Assembly (NCBI GenBank): GCA_030039615.1
Contig: JASHVF010000357.1
Span: 1-7,589 of the forward strand
Direction of reading: 5' to 3'
DNA from: Gammaproteobacteria bacterium
GTDB lineage: Bacteria > Pseudomonadota > Gammaproteobacteria > Steroidobacterales > Steroidobacteraceae
Length of the DNA: 7,589 nucleotides
Under the pieces are notes generated by a model, which made no database searches, was not told where the DNA came from, and saw only the letters and a list, made by a program, of their open reading frames with translations. Below are positions 4,660-7,589 of this stretch, piece after piece. How positions within the stretch are numbered: the stretch's first letter is position 1; every line of letters begins with the position of its first letter. A program made the translations under genes and the position numbers.

Positions 4660-7589
4660 ATGCCCAATGCAATGCTGACCACCCGGACCACGCGCGCCAT
4701 CCTCGGACTCATGATGGTCGCCACGGCGCTCGGCGCGCGCGCACAGTCGCCGGCAGCGACCCTGGCGCGCTATCCGACGCTGCACGGCGACAGCGTCGTC
4801 TTCGTCGCGCACGACAACCTGTGGTCGGTGCCGCGCACCGGCGGCGCCGCGACCCGCCTGACCTCGGACGCAGGCCGCGACGTGATGCCGCGCTTCTCGC
4901 CCGACGGCCGCTGGCTCGCCTTCACGGGCGAGTACCAGGGCAACCGCGACGTCTACGTCATGCCCGCCACCGGCGGCGCGGCGCGGCGTCTGACCTTCAC
5001 CTCGGACGTCGTGGGCGAGGCGCCGCTGCGCTGGGGGCCGAACAACCTCGTGATCGGCTGGACGCCCGACTCGCAGAACGTCATTTTCCTCACCAGGCGC
5101 GTGGCCTGGAATTCCTGGCTCAACATTCCCTTCAGCGTGCCGCTCGCGGGCGGTCTGGCGCAGCAGCTGCCGCTCGATCGCGGCGGCTTCATGAGCTACA
5201 GCCCGGACGGCCAGCAGATCGCCTACACGCGCATCTTCCGCGACTTCCGCACCTGGAAGCGCTACCAGGGGGGCCTGGCGCAGGACATCGACATCTACGA
5301 CTTCAAGACCCACGAGCTCCGGCGCGTGACCGACTGGCCGGGCACCGAGACCTCGCCCATGTGGTACGGGAAGACCATCTACTTTCTCGCCGACCACGAC
5401 GCCCTTCAGCGCCGCAACATCTGGGCCTACGATCTGACGAGCGGCGCATTCCGCCAGATCACGCACTACAGCGACTACGACATCGACTTCCCGAGTCTCG
5501 GCGACGGCGCGGGTGGCGAGGCCGGCATCGTCTTCCAGCAGGGCGGACGGCTGCATGTCATCGACCTGCCGTCCGAGCAGCTGCACGACCTCGAGATCAG
5601 CGTGCCCGACGACGGCACGCGCACCGGGCCGCAATGGGTCGATGCCCACAACACGCTGCGCGAGATGGACACCGCGCAGCAGCCCGATTTCGACGTCGCG
5701 CCGAACGGCGCGCGCGCGGTGTTCTCCGCGCGCGGCGATCTCTTCACGCTGCCGGCCGAGCACGGCAACACCCGCAACCTCACGCAGACCTCGAATGCGG
5801 ACGAGGATCATCCGAGCTGGTCGCCCGATGGCAGGACGATTGCCTACACGACCGATATCTCCGGCGAGCAGCAGATCGCCGTGCGCCCCGCCGAGGGCGG
5901 GCCCGAGCGGCTGCTGACGCACTTCGAGCGCGGCTTCTTCTACCGGCCGCGCTGGTCGCCGGCCGGCGACCGGCTGGCATTCACCGACAACGAGCATCGG
6001 CTCTGGGTCGTGCCGCTCTCGGGTGGCGAGCCGGTGCAGGTGGCGCAGGATCGCTACAACGAGATGCACGATCAGGCCTGGTCCCCGGACGGACGCTGGC
6101 TGGCCTACAGCGTCACTGCGCCGAATCAGCTGACGCGGCTGTGGCTCTACAACCTCGAGAGCCGCAAGGCCACGCTGGTGAGCGACGGCCGCTCGAGCGA
6201 TTCCTCGCCCGAGTTCGATCCGGGCGGCAAGTACCTGCTGTTCCTTTCCAGCCGCCACGAGAACCCCACCGTCAGCCAGTCGGAGTTCAACGTCGCGACG
6301 CTGCGGATGGTGGGCGTGTACGTCGCGACGCTGAAGCGCGACGCGGCCTCGCCGTTCGCGCCGCGCTCCGACGAGGGAGTGGAGAGCAAGGACGACTCCG
6401 GGGAAGCCGCCCACGGAGCGGAGAGCGACAAGGGCGGCAAGCCGAGCAAGCCCGAGCCGCCCAAACCGGTCGAGATCGACCTCGACGGCCTGATGGCGCG
6501 CGCGGTGCCGCTGCCGGTCCCGGCGGCCAACATCACCGGGCTCGATGTGCGCAAGGACAAGATCTACTACTACACTACCCCCGATCAGACGTTCGAGGGT
6601 CCGCTGCCGGGGGACAAGCCGGCACTGCACGTCTACGATCTCAAGGAGCGCAAGGACGCCACGGTCGTCGAGGGCCTGAGCTCCTACGCGCTGTCCGCGG
6701 ACGGCAAGAAGGTCCTCTATCACCAGGAGAAGGACTTCTTCATTGCCGATGCGGTGGCGGATGCCGCCAAAGCCAAGGATGGTCCGAAGAAGCTCGATCT
6801 CTCCCACATGCGCGTGCTGGTGAGCCCGCCGGCGGAGTGGGCCGAGATGTTCAACTCCGCGTGGCGGCTCGAGCGCGACTTCTTCTACAGCAACAGGATG
6901 AACGGCGTCGACTGGCCGGGCGTGCGCGCCTCCTATGCGAAGCTCCTGCCGCTGGTGGGATCGCGCGGCGACCTCAACTACCTGATCGGCGAGATCCAGG
7001 GCGAGCTCGGCAACTCCCACACCTATGTCGGCGGGGGTGATGAGATGCCCGAGGAGCGGCGCGCACCGACCGCCTTCCTCGGCGTCGACTTCGCGCTCGA
7101 TGCCGCCTCCGGGCGCTACCGTCTCGCGACCATCTATCCGGGGGACAACACCCGCGCGGCCTACCGCGCACCGCTCGCGCAGCCGGGGATCGACGTGAAG
7201 GCCGGCGACTACCTGCTGGCCATCGACGGCACGGAGCTGCGCGCTCCGCTCGATCCCTACAGCCTCCTGGTGGGCAAGCAGGACTTCACCGTGCGGCTCG
7301 CGGTCGCGGACTCCGCCACCGGCAAACGCCGCGAGGTGGTCGTGCAGCCGGTGAAGACCGAGCTGTCGCTGCGCGAGCAGGCGTGGATCGATCACAACCG
7401 GGAGCTGGTGGACAAGGCCTCGGGCGGCCGGGTCGCCTACATCTACCTGTCCGACATGGAGGCGCTCGGCATCGCGCAGTTCGTGCGTCAGTTCTACGCG
7501 CAGATCGACAAGCAGGCGCTCATTCTCGATGAGCGCTGGAACGGTGGCGGCAACGTCGACCAGATCGTGCTCGAGCGGCTGCGGCGCGT
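4660..7589 (+). CDS. Exported tricorn-type protease, S41 family (3' end cut off)
   Basis: This is homologous to archaeal tricorn protease, which degrades oligopeptides. The 976 codons seen have no stop; the family is typically about 1070-1100 residues. AAGAG four bases upstream supports the ATG at 4660. A Sec signal peptide covers residues 1-28 (basic TTRTTR, hydrophobic core 13-25, GARA cleavage), so it should act in the periplasm. Two beta-propellers follow (about 35-310 and 315-710), marked by SPDGRWLAF-type strands with PD40/WD40-like character. A charged Asp/Glu/Lys/Pro linker lies at about 560-603. The C1 core region (about 721-790) contains GNSHTYVGG with Ser786 and His787, equivalent to tricorn Ser745/His746. 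A PDZ domain spans about 806-898. The C2 core begins with LDERWNGGGN (956-965), the S41 glycine-rich loop. The nucleophile Ser and final Glu lie past the window edge, so activity cannot be judged. It is probably cotranscribed with the reductase. Confidence 0.94.
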   Translation, partial: MPNAMLTTRTTRAILGLMMVATALGARAQSPAATLARYPTLHGDSVVFVAHDNLWSVPRTGGAATRLTSDAGRDVMPRFSPDGRWLAFTGEYQGNRDVYVMPATGGAARRLTFTSDVVGEAPLRWGPNNLVIGWTPDSQNVIFLTRRVAWNSWLNIPFSVPLAGGLAQQLPLDRGGFMSYSPDGQQIAYTRIFRDFRTWKRYQGGLAQDIDIYDFKTHELRRVTDWPGTETSPMWYGKTIYFLADHDALQRRNIWAYDLTSGAFRQITHYSDYDIDFPSLGDGAGGEAGIVFQQGGRLHVIDLPSEQLHDLEISVPDDGTRTGPQWVDAHNTLREMDTAQQPDFDVAPNGARAVFSARGDLFTLPAEHGNTRNLTQTSNADEDHPSWSPDGRTIAYTTDISGEQQIAVRPAEGGPERLLTHFERGFFYRPRWSPAGDRLAFTDNEHRLWVVPLSGGEPVQVAQDRYNEMHDQAWSPDGRWLAYSVTAPNQLTRLWLYNLESRKATLVSDGRSSDSSPEFDPGGKYLLFLSSRHENPTVSQSEFNVATLRMVGVYVATLKRDAASPFAPRSDEGVESKDDSGEAAHGAESDKGGKPSKPEPPKPVEIDLDGLMARAVPLPVPAANITGLDVRKDKIYYYTTPDQTFEGPLPGDKPALHVYDLKERKDATVVEGLSSYALSADGKKVLYHQEKDFFIADAVADAAKAKDGPKKLDLSHMRVLVSPPAEWAEMFNSAWRLERDFFYSNRMNGVDWPGVRASYAKLLPLVGSRGDLNYLIGEIQGELGNSHTYVGGGDEMPEERRAPTAFLGVDFALDAASGRYRLATIYPGDNTRAAYRAPLAQPGIDVKAGDYLLAIDGTELRAPLDPYSLLVGKQDFTVRLAVADSATGKRREVVVQPVKTELSLREQAWIDHNRELVDKASGGRVAYIYLSDMEALGIAQFVRQFYAQIDKQALILDERWNGGGNVDQIVLERLRR

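Noticed and set aside
4482..7040. An 852-codon plus-strand frame overlapping the tricorn gene
   Set aside because: It is an out-of-frame shadow: Arg/Ala-rich, without domains, and starting inside the reductase gene. The tricorn frame carries the propeller, PDZ and S41 motifs.
3661..7395. A 1244-codon open frame on the minus strand, antisense to the reductase and tricorn genes
   Set aside because: Its product is Arg/Ala/Gly/Val/His-rich with no recognisable domain, while the opposite strand encodes two proteins with intact family motifs. Long antisense frames are expected where G+C is high at third codon positions, because stops become rare.

Overview
The window is about 70% G+C, densely packed, protein-coding throughout and bacterial. 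It suggests a high-GC Gram-negative proteobacterium. A monofunctional MtgA-type glycosyltransferase, an E. coli-like PpiB and a YeaE-like aldo/keto reductase fit a gammaproteobacterium best, possibly near the Xanthomonadales/Nevskiales/Steroidobacter groups. That placement is inferred from gene content and was not tested. I see no RNA genes, mobile elements, CRISPR arrays or long repeats, and no gene-free stretch longer than 40 bp.

Left block (minus strand, 1-1547): two genes read leftward. The first encodes a six-segment inner-membrane protein. Two bases after its stop begins a secreted or membrane-anchored protein that runs off the window. The pair resembles the start of the widespread membrane-protein/DUF4129/DUF4350/MoxR/DUF58 clusters, but the diagnostic part of the second gene lies outside the window. 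A 30-bp gap separates this block from the right-hand genes. In it is a TAAAAT box whose predicted transcription start falls on the A of the membrane-protein ATG, so that mRNA may be leaderless.

Right block (plus strand, 1578-7589): five genes follow head to tail. prmC (release-factor glutamine methyltransferase) overlaps ppiB (cytoplasmic cyclophilin) by ATGA. mtgA (peptidoglycan glycosyltransferase) starts with GTG 15 bp later. After a 38-bp gap comes a YeaE-like aldo/keto reductase with an apparent Tat signal. Twelve bases further is a tricorn-type S41 protease with a Sec signal peptide, cut by the window edge before its nucleophile serine. No terminator hairpin is visible between any of them, so one long transcript is possible. 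A weak promoter-like sequence before the reductase gene could split it in two.

The right block starts with translation termination and cytoplasmic folding and moves to the cell envelope (peptidoglycan polymerisation, an exported oxidoreductase, an exported protease). No wholly new system is evident. The points most worth a second look are the reductase, which combines a Tat signal with loss of both usual NADP 2'-phosphate-binding residues, its tight pairing with an exported tricorn homologue, and the possible leaderless start of the left operon.
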